This document shows positions 11,719 through 20,816 of a stretch of DNA of 62,000 bases, in pieces. Source of the stretch: Mesostigma viride (taxonomy: Eukaryota > Streptophyta > Mesostigmatophyceae > Mesostigmatales > Mesostigmataceae); the NCBI GenBank assembly GCA_009746045.1, contig RPFO01000296.1, forward strand, positions 2,515,677-2,577,676, read 5' to 3'. The notes below the pieces were generated by a model. It was given only the letters and a program-made list of their open reading frames with translations, had not been told where the DNA came from and did no database searches. The position numbers and the translations under genes are program-made. Each line of letters starts with the position of its first letter. The stretch's first letter is position 1.

Positions 11719-11749
11719 AGGTGGGCCATCGATGCAAGGGTTAGAGTGC

Positions 11750-12612
11750 TGGCGCTTGCCGGGCTGCGTGCCTTGTGCCACCTTGTCGATGTAGACCACC
11801 ATGCACAGCGCCTTGGACAAGCCTGTGCACAATGCACGTCCTTCTCTCCTGCGGCTTTGGCGGTGACGGCGTCCGATGAGCCCAAGAGGGCATGCTTAGC
11901 TTGCAATCGTGCCGGGTTGTGAAACTCGTCAATGCTAATGCTGCAGCCTGCAAGCTTGGTTCAGGCTTGGAGGACCCGCATCTTGCTGGGCTTTTTTTTT
12001 CGTTGCCCAGGATGGCGAGAATGGGCCCAGGGGGTCCATGCATCCATGCGGCGGATTCCAGCTTCGCGGTGTCTTGCTCTCCAAGGCGAGTGAGGAGCAC
12101 ATCCTGGACACGGACGGCGAGCTCTTGAGGGGATTCCGCCGCCCGTGGGCCTAGCATGGGAAATTCCGCACCATGATACTGTGTGAGCCCGTTTGGTCAT
12201 TGTGATCGTGGATGTTGGCTGCTTGGGCCCCTTGCTTCGCTGCGTTGGTGAGTATAGCGGCCAGGTCGGGCTGGCAGATGCTGTGGGTTGCTGCTGCGCC
12301 GAAGCTCGATCCAAGGTGCTGTGCCGGAGGGGGGGGGCGCGTCAGAGCGGCTTTGACACGATCCAGCTCAGCGTGCAGGAATTGGGTGCAGCTCATCATG
12401 TTGGGTGAGATAGCGGCCAGATTCGATGCTACTTCCATAAGTTGCTGTTCGACTCTTGCGATGTCCAGATGCATGGTTGCACGTGCGACATGGCATCCAT
12501 TGGTGCGAGATTGATTGCGGGGTCGGTCTCGGCCGGGTTCTTGGAAATCGCGGTGTACAACAAAAGCTGGTCGACCTGCATGGCAGCAAGACACTTCTGG
12601 TATTCGCACATC
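11750..12612 (-). pseudogene. Decayed LINE ORF1-like protein (copy A)
   Basis: Minus-strand frames together read as one protein broken by indels, one of them at a T/A homopolymer near 11991. The N-terminal part is helical and coiled-coil-like (MHLDIARVEQQLMEVASNL). It is followed by a segment ending in VRNF and a C-terminal part reading AVRVQDVLLTRLGEQD and MRVLQACTKLAG. This order resembles an L1-type ORF1p (coiled coil, RNA-binding fold, C-terminal domain), but similarity is too low to be sure. No reverse transcriptase follows; the 22-bp array lies directly downstream. Copy B carries the same remnant at 48433-49295. Confidence 0.35.
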
Positions 12613-13619
12613 GCATCAATCTCGATCTGTTACGCTGATGGGGCGAGCATTGTAGCTGAAAATAGTGGTGCCGCTAGTGTCCATCAAAATGATGGCAATG
12701 AGGGCATCGCAATGAGGGCTTGCGCGCCAGTCATGCAGTAAAAATCTAGGATAGGTGGTTGTTTGCCCAGAGCATAATTGGTGGTTGAATTCCAGCACGC
12801 CTTCTTACTGGAAAGCAGGGGGGGTTGGGGAGAGGAAGCTATAATGCGATTCCCTTTACTCGCCGATTATGATGCAGCAACGCTTGTCGGGGTTTCGCCT
12901 GGGCGTGGGGTCGCCCTCAGTGCTGATGCATGGTGGGGTGGGTGGACCGGATGATTGTTGCCACATTTTCGCTGGAGGATGAGGGAGATCGACACGCCCA
13001 CCGAAGGAAGGAGGGGCTCAAGAAGCAGTGTTGGGCCGGTGGTGGGATCCATGGATGTCGGTGTTGCCGGAGCGGGCTGGCAGACGGTCGTGCGGCTCTG
13101 TCAAACTAAGTGCGTGAACATGCACTAGCTGAAGGCCTGCCACGGAGTACCCGATGAGGTACTTTTCTACGCGGATACTGCACCCGCCAAGGCAAGGGCC
13201 GCGACTCACTTGCCCAGGTCTGGAGTCACACTGATAGCAACTCCGCATCATCCGGACTATCCAAGACGACTGTAGGCTCAGCCGTGATGACGGGTGTGCG
13301 GGTAGGTTGCATGCTAAGCCCCGGTAGCTTAGGAGAATGTAAAGGCTTCTCCCGGAGCCTCAGGGGTTTTAGGGGCATACCCAGGGTTCAGAATACCCAG
13401 GGTTCAGAACTATCTAGTTATATCTATAGATAGTTATATCTCTAGGGAAGATAGTCCAGGGTTAATAGTTGTGATGCATACTGAAAAATAGCTTTCTCTT
13501 TTGTTTGGAGCTCAACTTGAACTTGCGTGTCTTTCGCGTCCCGGCGCTCGGCAGCATTTAGGTTATATTGTCTTGCCTTGACAATATGAAAAATAGCTGC
13601 AGTGGCCATATATGTGCAG
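12613..13619. other. Non-coding duplicated spacer with a small hairpin
   Basis: No gene recognised. At 13408-13435 AACTATCTA pairs with TAGATAGTT around an AT-rich loop, just after a direct repeat of ACCCAGGGTTCAGAA (13379-13410). A minus-strand Cys-containing open frame at 13018-13251 matches no family I know. Confidence 0.5.
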
Positions 13620-14142
13620 TTAGGCTCGAAACACACGCCCTGATCAAGCAAGCTGTTTCCGGCCCCACCGTCTAGGTCATCTAGTCGCTCTACACCTAAG
13701 CCAGCCATAATTTCAATGCACAAGGCTACACATATCCATCTCCATTCATATTCATCATCCTGAACGACTCGAAAACGCGGACAAGATAACGGCAGGCTCG
13801 AGCTACCATGGTCCGGATTCTCCCGATTTCTGGCCTGCGCTGGTTGTCTCCTTGACATATGTGCAGTCCTTGGACGTTTGGAAACATGGCATGGCGGACG
13901 TAATGACTGGTCAACTAGCTAGAGACTTTTTTTAGTGGTTTTCCATTTGCGGGTATTTCGATCCTCGTAAATGGTGGGAGAGCGATCGCAGCAATGGTGC
14001 TCACCACTAGACACTCCCGGCCAGTAAGGCTCGAAACACACGCCCTCATAAAGCAAGCTACATTTCCGGCCCCACCGTTTAGGTCATCTAGTCGCTAGAG
14101 CTACACGTAAGCCAGCCATAATTTCAATGCAAAAGGCTACAT
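13620..14142. repeat. Tandem duplication of about 280 bp, second copy split by LINE Y
   Basis: Sequence from about 13620 (AGGCTCGAAACACACGCCCT onward) recurs from about 14027, with the same following words (TTCCGGCCCCACCGT, CCAGCCATAATTTCAATGC). The second copy stops at AAGGCTACAT (14142) and resumes at 18967-19125. LINE Y therefore inserted into the second unit. Copy B has the same arrangement. Confidence 0.75.
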
Positions 14143-14657
14143 TAATTAATTAATTAATAGACACGTGACTGCGTCACGTGAGCATAAGTCCGCAGAGGGA
14201 GGGGAACATGGGATTAATTAATTAATTAATTATCAACATCACTCCGTTGGGAGTAGATGTAGCACATAGCCCTGAGAAGGGGCATATGGCTTTTAATACA
14301 TTCTAGGCTACTTCATGCAAGGGTGGGAATGTAAGCTACCCCTGCTCTAGGTGCACCAAGGCACCTGCACCCTCATGGTCTATCACGCTATGCCCGGGTA
14401 AGGGGGGAGCATGCCTGTGAGGGAGGAAGATCATCATGGCTATACAAGAGCTAGGACATGGCTTCTCGACAGAGAGCATCTCTCTGCATGGCATAGCATG
14501 GCTAAATTCTTAATGCAACATCCATGGGGGTCCCATTATAGACAAAGCATGGCTAAATGTTGAAGGCATCATCCATGGGGGCCATTATGGGCGCACATGC
14601 GCGTGGGCCACATGCTAGGCTAAGCCTTACTAATCTACACTACTGGTATCTATATTC

Positions 14658-16004
14658 CTAGTCTGAGGTGGCAGGAGGGGGCTGCCAGGGCTTGTGGTCA
14701 ACGTGGATGACCGCCCCCCTCCAGTATACCGGCTTCCCCCTTGCGCTCTGCCGGAGCTGAAGGTAGGTCGGCCATAGCTCGCGTCGCCGTTGTTGCTGGG
14801 CCAGGGTCAAGTCGTCGTCCAGCGTGAAGCGAGTCTCCGAGAGCTTCTTGCGGCATTTAAGGAACGCCAGCTTGTCCGCCATGTACTTAAAGGTGAGGAG
14901 CACGGGTGCCGGGCCAGCCTTCCCCCGCGCGCGGGGGAGGCGGACAGCCGACATGTCCAGCTCACCAGTGAGTAACATGGGGGCAAGAATGGCGCGCTTA
15001 AATGCCTCAAGAAGGCTCGTGGAGGTCTCACCTGCCTGCTGGTCGAAGTGCTTGACGATGACATTGTGGCTGCGCCGCGCGATGTCGGCTTCCTCGCGAA
15101 GGTCGAGGGCTTGTTGCTTGAGTTGTGCCGAGATGGTGGAGGTGGTGGAGGTGGTGTGCTGCTTAAGCAAGTCCGCCCAGGTGGAGGGAGCATCGCCGGC
15201 CGGGCCAGCAGGCGCCGGCTGGGCGGCGATGTCCTTCACCGCCTGGGCGGTGAGGCCGGCGGTGTCATGCAAGCTCTCAAGGGCGTTGGCGGTGGCTTGA
15301 AGGCGGTGGTCGATGTCGAGGAGCTGGGCTTTGATGTCGGCAGTGGAGGCGGAAATGGCAGTGGAGGTGGAGGCGGCGGCGGTGGAAATGTGAGGAAGTT
15401 CAGCAGTCAGCGTGCCACCCATTGCTGCGACGTCGGCAGCAAGGGGGGTCACGTGCTGCTGAAAGGCTTCCATGAGGATGGAACGGAGGGTGCCGGCGGA
15501 GATGGATGGAGCCCAGATCTCGCCGTCAGAGCGCTGGAGAAGGGAGTTGAGGATGGCGTGCTGGAGAACGGGGCGGGGGGAGCCGAAGACCATGCTGACG
15601 TTGTGCCAGCGACGGCCGTCGGTGACGAGGAGGCGTCCGGTGGCGTGGAGATGGATGCACAGGTCGTAAAGCGAGGCGTAGTCCCCGTAGAAGAGGCAGT
15701 CCAGGGCCTCGGACGGAGACATGTTGGTCCAGTCGTGATCATCGACCTGGAAAGATTTGAGCCGAAAGCGTGGTTCCGAGGGGCGTGAAGACCCTCCTGG
15801 TTTGTCGGTTGAGCGGGCGCGTTTAGGGTCGGGCGATGCCGATGGCGAAGCATTGAGGCCGGGAGGTTGCTGGGTGACCACCAGTGCACGACTAGTGTCA
15901 CCGCTGCCTGCCGGATCTGGCGAGGCGGCAGCCTCAGCTGCCGCATTGTCAAAGGCGAGCGCATCCGCCAAACTGCGTTGCGTCGACAGGCGTTTGCTCG
16001 TCAT
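14658..16004 (-). CDS. LINE ORF1 protein, intact (448 aa)
   Basis: Predicted RNA-binding chaperone of an L1-like non-LTR element. ATG at 16004 opens a Ser/Pro/Ala-rich N-terminus. A central region with MGGTLTAELPHIS and heptad-like stretches (residues about 195-300) could form a coiled coil. The C-terminal block reads FLKCRKKLSETRFTLDDDL, QQQRRRELWPTYLQLRQ and GKPVYWRGAVIHVDHKPW, the order seen in L1 ORF1p RNA-binding and C-terminal domains. The same C-terminal block recurs in the frames at 16381-16641, 23650-24460 and 25019-26105, which supports real coding. No ORF2 follows. The intact frame suggests recent mobility. Confidence 0.8.
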   Translation of the reverse strand: MTSKRLSTQRSLADALAFDNAAAEAAASPDPAGSGDTSRALVVTQQPPGLNASPSASPDPKRARSTDKPGGSSRPSEPRFRLKSFQVDDHDWTNMSPSEALDCLFYGDYASLYDLCIHLHATGRLLVTDGRRWHNVSMVFGSPRPVLQHAILNSLLQRSDGEIWAPSISAGTLRSILMEAFQQHVTPLAADVAAMGGTLTAELPHISTAAASTSTAISASTADIKAQLLDIDHRLQATANALESLHDTAGLTAQAVKDIAAQPAPAGPAGDAPSTWADLLKQHTTSTTSTISAQLKQQALDLREEADIARRSHNVIVKHFDQQAGETSTSLLEAFKRAILAPMLLTGELDMSAVRLPRARGKAGPAPVLLTFKYMADKLAFLKCRKKLSETRFTLDDDLTLAQQQRRRELWPTYLQLRQSARGKPVYWRGAVIHVDHKPWQPPPATSD

Positions 16005-16043
16005 ATATTGCGTTTTAGATTCGGAAAATTATATCAGCATGTG

Positions 16044-16058
16044 CGTCTTAGAAAGACG
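16044..16058 (-). promoter_or_regulatory. Leader stem-loop of the ORF1-only element
   Basis: CGTCTT-TCT-AAGACG (minus strand), followed by TATAAT (16033-16028) and then the ORF1 ATG at 16004. The same order occurs on the plus strand at 20374-20438 in a different ORF1 family, so stem, TATAAT and spacing are conserved while the surrounding sequence is not. Confidence 0.55.
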
Positions 16059-16364
16059 AAGCGATAGTGATATTCACGACTAAATTCGGTGCTCAAACGT
16101 GAAAGTTATGAGCTCCGACAGCCATGGCTACCTCGTGGCTCGTGGTATGTATGAACATGGGATGGAATTAATTAATTAATTAATTAATTAATTAATTAAT
16201 TAATTAATTAATTAATTAATTAATTAATTAATTAATTAATTAATTAATTAATTAATTAATTAATTAATTAATTAATTAATTAATTAATTAATTAGACTCG
16301 TGCTCCCGTTGGGGAGTCACGGAGCATTAACCCCGATGGGTGGATGGATGGGTGCAAACAGTCC

Positions 16365-17076
16365 TACCGATCTAACCTACCGGGACAAGGCGGCTCCCCC
16401 ACCAGTCCTACTCTCCTTCCCCTCCCCTGAGGATAAGCAGCGGTTCCTCTCTCGTCGCAAGCGGTTGCACGACCTCACCTGGACGCTGGATGACGACCTC
16501 ACCCCCGCTCAGCAACAGCAGCGACGCGACCTGTGGCCGGAATACCTCCGCCATAAGCAGGACCCCCAGAAGCCCAAGGTGTACTGGAGGGGCGGGGACC
16601 TGATGATCAACCACAAGATGTGGACGCCCCCAGCGGGCTAGAATAGCAATAGCCCTAGCTTGTAACCATTGGCGTCACTGCCGCTAAGGCAGCCATGCCT
16701 AGATGTCGCCTAGCTGTGCCAACACACCTAGTCACGTGCCGCCAACGCACGGTACACAACCAGCCATAGCCTTAGCCTAGTCCTAGTACAGCCATGCTAC
16801 GCCCTGGCTATGTTCAGATTACTTGCCCACGCTCCTTGCTATGATATGCTCACATGGGTCTTATTGCACCCACAGTTTGCCGGATCGTTAGCCTGTCCTT
16901 TTAGCTAGCCGCGCCCGATTGCAGCTGTGGCATGCCTTTGGCATGAAGGAGACTGGGGGTCTCTGCCCTTTCTCCTGTAGTGCACACACAGGGATTAAAA
17001 GCACTTCGGTGCTCCGTGACTCCCCAACGGGAGCACGAGTTTAATTAATTAATTAATTAATTACCGGTCTAATCTA
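16365..17076 (+). mobile_element. 5'-truncated ORF1 element inserted in LINE X
   Basis: The flanks TACCGATCTAACCTA (16365) and TACCGGTCTAATCTA (17062-17076) differ at two positions; the intact empty site is in copy B at 51562-51576. The 682-bp insert carries only the C-terminal part of an ORF1 (16381-16641: RRKRLHDLTWTLDDDLTPAQ, KVYWRGGDLMINHKMW, stop), then a 3' region ending in GGGAGCACGAG and a TTAA tail. Its last 30 or so bases match the 3' end of the host LINE X in reverse orientation. Confidence 0.75.
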
Positions 17077-17148
17077 TCTATACCAGCTACCTACTACCAC
17101 TATCTAACAGCATGACTACCACGTCTATCTAAACAGCATCACGCTGCC

Positions 17149-17568
17149 CTAGGGGAGCTGTCTGGCATGCCTCCCGTGGGTTTGCACACACGGGCGCTTC
17201 CCCACAGGGGGGGGCTCGTTGTCCTCTATGACCTGGGCCCACTTGGCCTTATCCATCATCTTCTTCCAAATCACGGAGAGGCCTAGGCCCCCCATGTCCT
17301 CTACTAGCTGTTCTTTGAAGGTGCGGGCCTTGCGGCGTCTAACATCAGGGGGCCCGGCCCACGTCAGGAGGTGCCGGCCAGGCTGAGCTGGGCGCAGTCC
17401 TGCGGGGGGGCCGCGGGAGGTGTCTACCTGGTTAGTGCGTGCTAGGTGCCCTACTAGCTGCAGGCGCCGCTGCTTAATGGTGCTGGTGATATATGGCATG
17501 CCCTGGTACAGGTCGACCTCATTGCGGACATGAGCAGCATATCTTACTCTGAAAATGGAACGCAGCAT
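17149..17568 (-). pseudogene. C-terminal part of LINE X reverse transcriptase
   Basis: A partial frame with the post-polymerase region of a LINE ORF2: QRRLQLVGHLARTNQVDT, then PGRHLLTWAGPPDVRRRK, then GLSVIWKKMMDKAKWAQVIED before the stop. This is the thumb and C-terminal segment seen after the YADD box in RTE/L1-like elements. The polymerase itself is missing because the insertion was 5'-truncated. Copy B has the same segment with extra frame breaks (51660-52080). Confidence 0.7.
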
Positions 17569-17642
17569 GTTGGTGACCGCGCCGTCCAGCTTGCGGGCCA
17601 GGTCGGCGGTGAGGGTCCACGGACCTCGGCCCCATACGTGCT

Positions 17643-17900
17643 GGGATGGAATGGATGGTATAAGCTATCTAGGTCCTAGTTACAGGGGCCGTGTGGGCAC
17701 CGCGGCCCGAATCGCTATGAATGCCATACTTGGTCACACGCGGAGCCCCCACAGGCTTGGGGGTGGTCTCCTTCATTACTACTTGCCATCTATCCTTGCG
17801 CACCATCTGCCTCCATATATTACAGACAAACCAGGAGGCTGCCCGGGGGTGAGCCCGTCACGTCTAGTGTAGCACATGTCCATGCCGAGTCTATCACGAA
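17643..17900 (-). pseudogene. C-terminal tail and 3' region of LINE Y ORF2
   Basis: Reading the minus strand, PPGLSVI, a W/Q region and KDRWQVVMKETTPKPVGAPR align with the equivalent end of LINE X (GLSVIWKKMMDKAKWAQVIED). The piece therefore continues ORF2 of Y after the frame break at 17949. The same roughly 200-bp segment recurs at 19142-19300 (inverted), 23228-23327 plus 26106-26200, 52150-52390, 53653-53830 (inverted) and 57765-57950. It contains a self-complementary GGGGGTGG/CCCCCAC region. Confidence 0.6.
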
Positions 17901-17948
17901 ATGTCCACGGGTGGCGGCCCTGCCGCGCGCGGCCGGGGGCACGCCAGG

Positions 17949-19058
17949 TTATAGGACATATCGCCCAGGCTGGGCGGGCTTGGTGCCAGCTAGTCTATCT
18001 GAGGTATCTACCTGATCTGTGCGGGCCAGGTGCCCGGCTAGGCCCAGGCGCCTGTGCCTAAGAATGTGGGAAACATAGGGCAAATCAGCGTACAAATCCT
18101 CATTACTAATGTGCAAACCAAAGGGGATGTTAAGGGCCTTGCGCAGCATCTTGGTGACGGCGCCGTCGAGTCGTTGCTCCAGCTCCAGCGTCAGTGCCCA
18201 CGTCTCGGCGCCGTAGGTCAGGATCGTCAGAATGACGACCTTGAAGAGGTCACGCTTGACGATCCGGGGTAGGGCGGGGTTGCTCCACCAGCGGCGGTGG
18301 TCATGGAGGTGCGCCCACGCCATGCCGATCCGTGTCGTCATGTCGTCCTCGCAGTCGGGAAGCCAACTGCCGAGCAGCTTGAAGCGGCCTGAAGGAGGGT
18401 AGTTGACCTCGGCATCGTCTAAGAGGCGGAGTGTGGGTGGGGGCCCTGCCATGCCGAGGGCCAGGGCCTCCGTTTTGGGGCTGATTTCTAGACCAACCGC
18501 CCGAGCCTCGAGCGCCAGGCAGTCCAGCCAAAGTTGGGCAGACTCCGGCTTCTCGATGAGTGTGATGTCGTCGGCATAAATGAGGTCAGCTAGTAAATTC
18601 TGCTTGTTAGTCGGCCCCCCTTCCCCAAGCTCGTTCGTGATCGCTAGGCCAGGGGCACGGCCTGCAATGCTAGCAAAGCGAGCACGTGCCTGGCGCATAA
18701 CATAATCCACTACAATAATAAACAGGTACGGCGACAGGACGCAACCCTGCCAGACGCCGGTCTGCAGTGGGCATGGCGGGGTAATGCCGTGTTGAGTGCG
18801 CACCGAAGTGGTCGACCCCTCATACAGCGTGCGGATGACGGTAATCAGGGGAGTGGGGACGCGAGCGCGAGCAAGTACAGCCCATAGAGCGTCCCAGAGG
18901 ACAGAATCAAAAGCCTTGATGAAGTCGACGAAGATCAGGATGGCGGGAAACTCACCAGGTTGCAGGAAGGCTACATGCACAATTCCATCTCCATTCATAT
19001 TCACCATCCTGAACGACTCGAACGTGCGGAAAAGATAACGGCAGGGTGGAGCTACCAT
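17949..19058 (-). pseudogene. LINE Y reverse transcriptase (ORF2 fragment, copy A)
   Basis: A target-primed reverse transcriptase fragment. Visible in order are ILIFVDFIKAFDSVLWDAL (palm motif with the first Asp), GVWQGCVLSPYLFIIVVDYV, LIYADDITLI (catalytic YADD), then GLEISPKTEA, KLLGSWLPDCEDD, VVILTILTYGAETWAL and HRRLGLAGHLARTDQ. The N-terminal endonuclease and fingers are absent. The first 30 or so residues from the ATG at 19058 come from the target DNA, because the element begins only at 18966; the start codon is therefore accidental. The copy is the best preserved reverse transcriptase in the window but is truncated at both ends. Confidence 0.85.
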
Positions 19059-19128
19059 GGTCCGGATTCAGCTCCCGATTTCTTGCCTGCGCTGGTTGTC
19101 TCCTTGATATGGGCCTGAGCCCCTGAGT

Positions 19129-19393
19129 TTTATGCCACACAAGGATAGATGGGTACGCAAGGATAGATGGCAACTATAGTGATGAAGGAGACTACCCCCA
19201 AGTCTGTGGGGGGTCTGCGTGTGACCGCGTATGGCATTCATAGCGATTCGGGCCGCGGTGCCCCCACCCCTGTAACTAGGACCTAGATAGCTTACACCAT
19301 CCATTCCATTCCATGTTCCCCTCCCACTGAGGACTTATGATCACGTGACGCAGTCACGTGTCTATTAATGAATTAATTAATTTATGCCACACA
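19129..19393 (+). mobile_element. Short 3' fragment of a Y-type LINE, plus strand
   Basis: A 239-bp insert flanked by the perfect 13-bp duplication TTTATGCCACACA (19129-19141 and 19381-19393). It holds the Y-type C-terminal remnant, 3' region, CACGTGAC-GCA-GTCACGTG hairpin (19342-19360) and an ATTAA tail. Copy B has the same insertion at 53640-53931, so it predates the segmental duplication. Confidence 0.8.
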
Positions 19394-19784
19394 GTTACAT
19401 ATGATGCCCATAGCTCACGCAAAAGGCCAGATTTTTTTACGGAACCATTTGCGAATAAATGCATGAGTTGTCACCGGCCTATAGGGTCATGGAATCGTGG
19501 TCATGCATGACCAGCCCCCCCGTGTGCTCAATTACCCCATGAGACGACTTTTTCATTGAATCAGTATCTGCATGTAAGGTAAACATGAGTAGCTCCAATT
19601 AAACTGAAACTGTGAATCATGAGCTTTCCGGAGAGCTAGAGATAATGCTTGGGATTGCAGGAGCCTCGAGCCACGCTGACGATAGCCATGCCGCTGACGG
19701 CGGCGCCCATGCAATTAATTACCACGTGACTGCAGTCACGTGGGTCGTGGGTGCCAATACAGAGTAAAGGAACCTTCAACCACA
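19394..19784. other. Duplicated spacer with a 22-bp perfect palindrome
   Basis: No gene seen. At 19722-19743 a perfect palindrome is centred on CTGCAG with CCACGTGA/TCACGTGG arms, next to an AATTAATTA tract. This is the same tail-plus-CACGTGAC arrangement as the 3' ends of Y-type LINEs. Copy B retains it at 54268-54289. Confidence 0.6.
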
Positions 19785-20050
19785 CAATGATAACATGACA
19801 GAGAGAGGGCGCCCTAGCTTCTCTCACTGCCACAATCATTGAAGTGGCCGGGCAGGCCGGCCACAGAGCGCTCTCTCCACAGCATGGGTCAATGCCCGAA
19901 GGCGCAGCACTGTGGGTGCAATACAAACCGTGCAGTACTCATATATAGGCAGGCTGACACATAGCCGTTATTATAATAAGGTGAGGTGGCCGGCTCAAGA
20001 CGTCTTCAACGCATTGGCTGAGGCGCAAGCAAATGGCCACGATGAGCTAG
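19785..20050 (+). pseudogene. Plus-strand LINE fragment, inverted relative to LINE Z
   Basis: Matches the reverse complement of about 20817-21030, the 3' part of the LINE Z reverse transcriptase region; shared words include GAGAGAGCGCTCT and AGGCTGAC. It forms one arm of an inverted repeat with a loop of about 770 bp. No intact frame remains. Copy B has it at about 54345-54600. Confidence 0.6.
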
Positions 20051-20263
20051 CCATGGCGGATCGAATGCAATAACATACAATAACTATAAACTGCTAAAGC
20101 TAAGTGACAATGCTGAGCTAAATATGCTTGATGCCTACTAATAAAACGTGCTATAATGCCTAAGCTGTCGGGCCATTGGACCGTATTGCCCCCATAGATC
20201 TAGTGACAGATTATCCCAGGGGAGCCCGGGGGGGGCTTTCACAGTTTGTTGTTGACCGATAAT

Positions 20264-20700
20264 GGTCCGGCCACGAGCCACGAGCTCAGTAGCCACGAGC
20301 GGACATGGCTGACAGCGGAGCTCAGAATTTTTGCGTCTGAGCCCCAAATTTAGTCGGACTACTTGCATCAGATGCGTCTTTTCAAGACGCGTCTGCTAGT
20401 ATAATCAGTTACGGCTGTAACGCAGTATTTTGCCAATGCCACCAAAACGCAGCCTCAGACAAACAAATCAGCTCGTGTCAGACAGCAGCTCGTCCGACAT
20501 CAACTCCTGCGGACGCCAACCCTCTCGCGCTGATCCCAGCTCTCCCCCCCGGTCTGCCTCCCTAGCTCGGTGCAATGCTCTACACCAAATTCGTCGCCCA
20601 CTCCCAAGAAAACCCGAACTATCCATACCAAATGGGATGGATCCGCTGCTTTGGCGCCGGCCATGGCCGCTGCGGCTCCCCCGGGATAGAGCACTCAAGC
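20264..20700 (+). pseudogene. 5' end of another ORF1 element (leader plus ORF1 N-terminus)
   Basis: The leader matches that of the 14204-16163 element in several blocks (CCACGAGCCACGAG, GGAGCTCA, AATTTAGTCG). It holds the stem GCGTCTT-TTC-AAGACGC (20374-20390), TATAAT (20400-20405) and an ATG at 20436 starting MPPKRSLRQ followed by a Ser-rich N-terminus. The frame then degenerates. Copy B has the same at about 54795-55230. Confidence 0.6.
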
Positions 20701-20816
20701 TAGCTGTCTATATGGGAGCTATCGATCATGGGATATCTTTAATAGGCATTACAGCACTAGTGAAATGATATTAGTGCCCAGCGTTATAGTACCTTCAATT
20801 AACTCTAGCTGGCACC

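Larger units (their letters stand above)
14204..16163 (-). mobile_element. Full-length-looking ORF1-only LINE-like element
   Basis: Target duplication GAACATGGGAT at 14204-14214 and 16153-16163, with the single empty site in copy B at 51458-51468. The 1938-bp body has, in minus-strand order, a 149-bp leader, an intact ORF1 (16004-14658), a 440-bp 3' region, the stem ACTCCGTTGGGAGT near the end and a TTAA-type tail. It has no endonuclease or reverse transcriptase, so it must have been mobilised in trans. This resembles HAL1-type (ORF1-only) derivatives of mammalian L1. Confidence 0.85.
16158..17649 (-). mobile_element. LINE X, 5'-truncated, inserted into LINE Y (copy A)
   Basis: Flanked by TGGGATGGAAT at 16158 and again from 17642, so it sits in the 3' region of Y. 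Its 3' end is a 127-bp pure TTAA-type tail (16166-16292) followed by a stem formed by GTGCTCC and GGAGCAC. Copy B has the same insertion (51464-52157) with a tail of only about 21 bp. In copy A the 3' region of X was itself hit by an ORF1 fragment (16380-17061). Confidence 0.7.
14133..18976 (-). mobile_element. LINE Y, 5'-truncated, with nested insertions (copy A)
   Basis: A minus-strand LINE flanked by the 10-bp target duplication AAGGCTACAT (14133-14142 and 18967-18976). Its 3' end at the left has a TTAA-type tail followed by a CACGTGAC-TGC-GTCACGTG hairpin (14162-14180). It is 5'-truncated inside the reverse transcriptase. In copy A it is interrupted by an ORF1-only element (14215-16152) and by LINE X (16166-17641). 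In copy B (51383-53495) only X is present. Confidence 0.8.

Noticed and set aside
13018-13251. Cys-rich small frame CYQC...CLGGC as a zinc-binding peptide
   Set aside because: No known spacing, no start context, and it sits in repeat-derived spacer DNA shared with copy B.
17643-17900. Independent SINE family
   Set aside because: Translation shows it is the C-terminal end of the LINE Y ORF2 plus 3' region, so a separate SINE is not needed.
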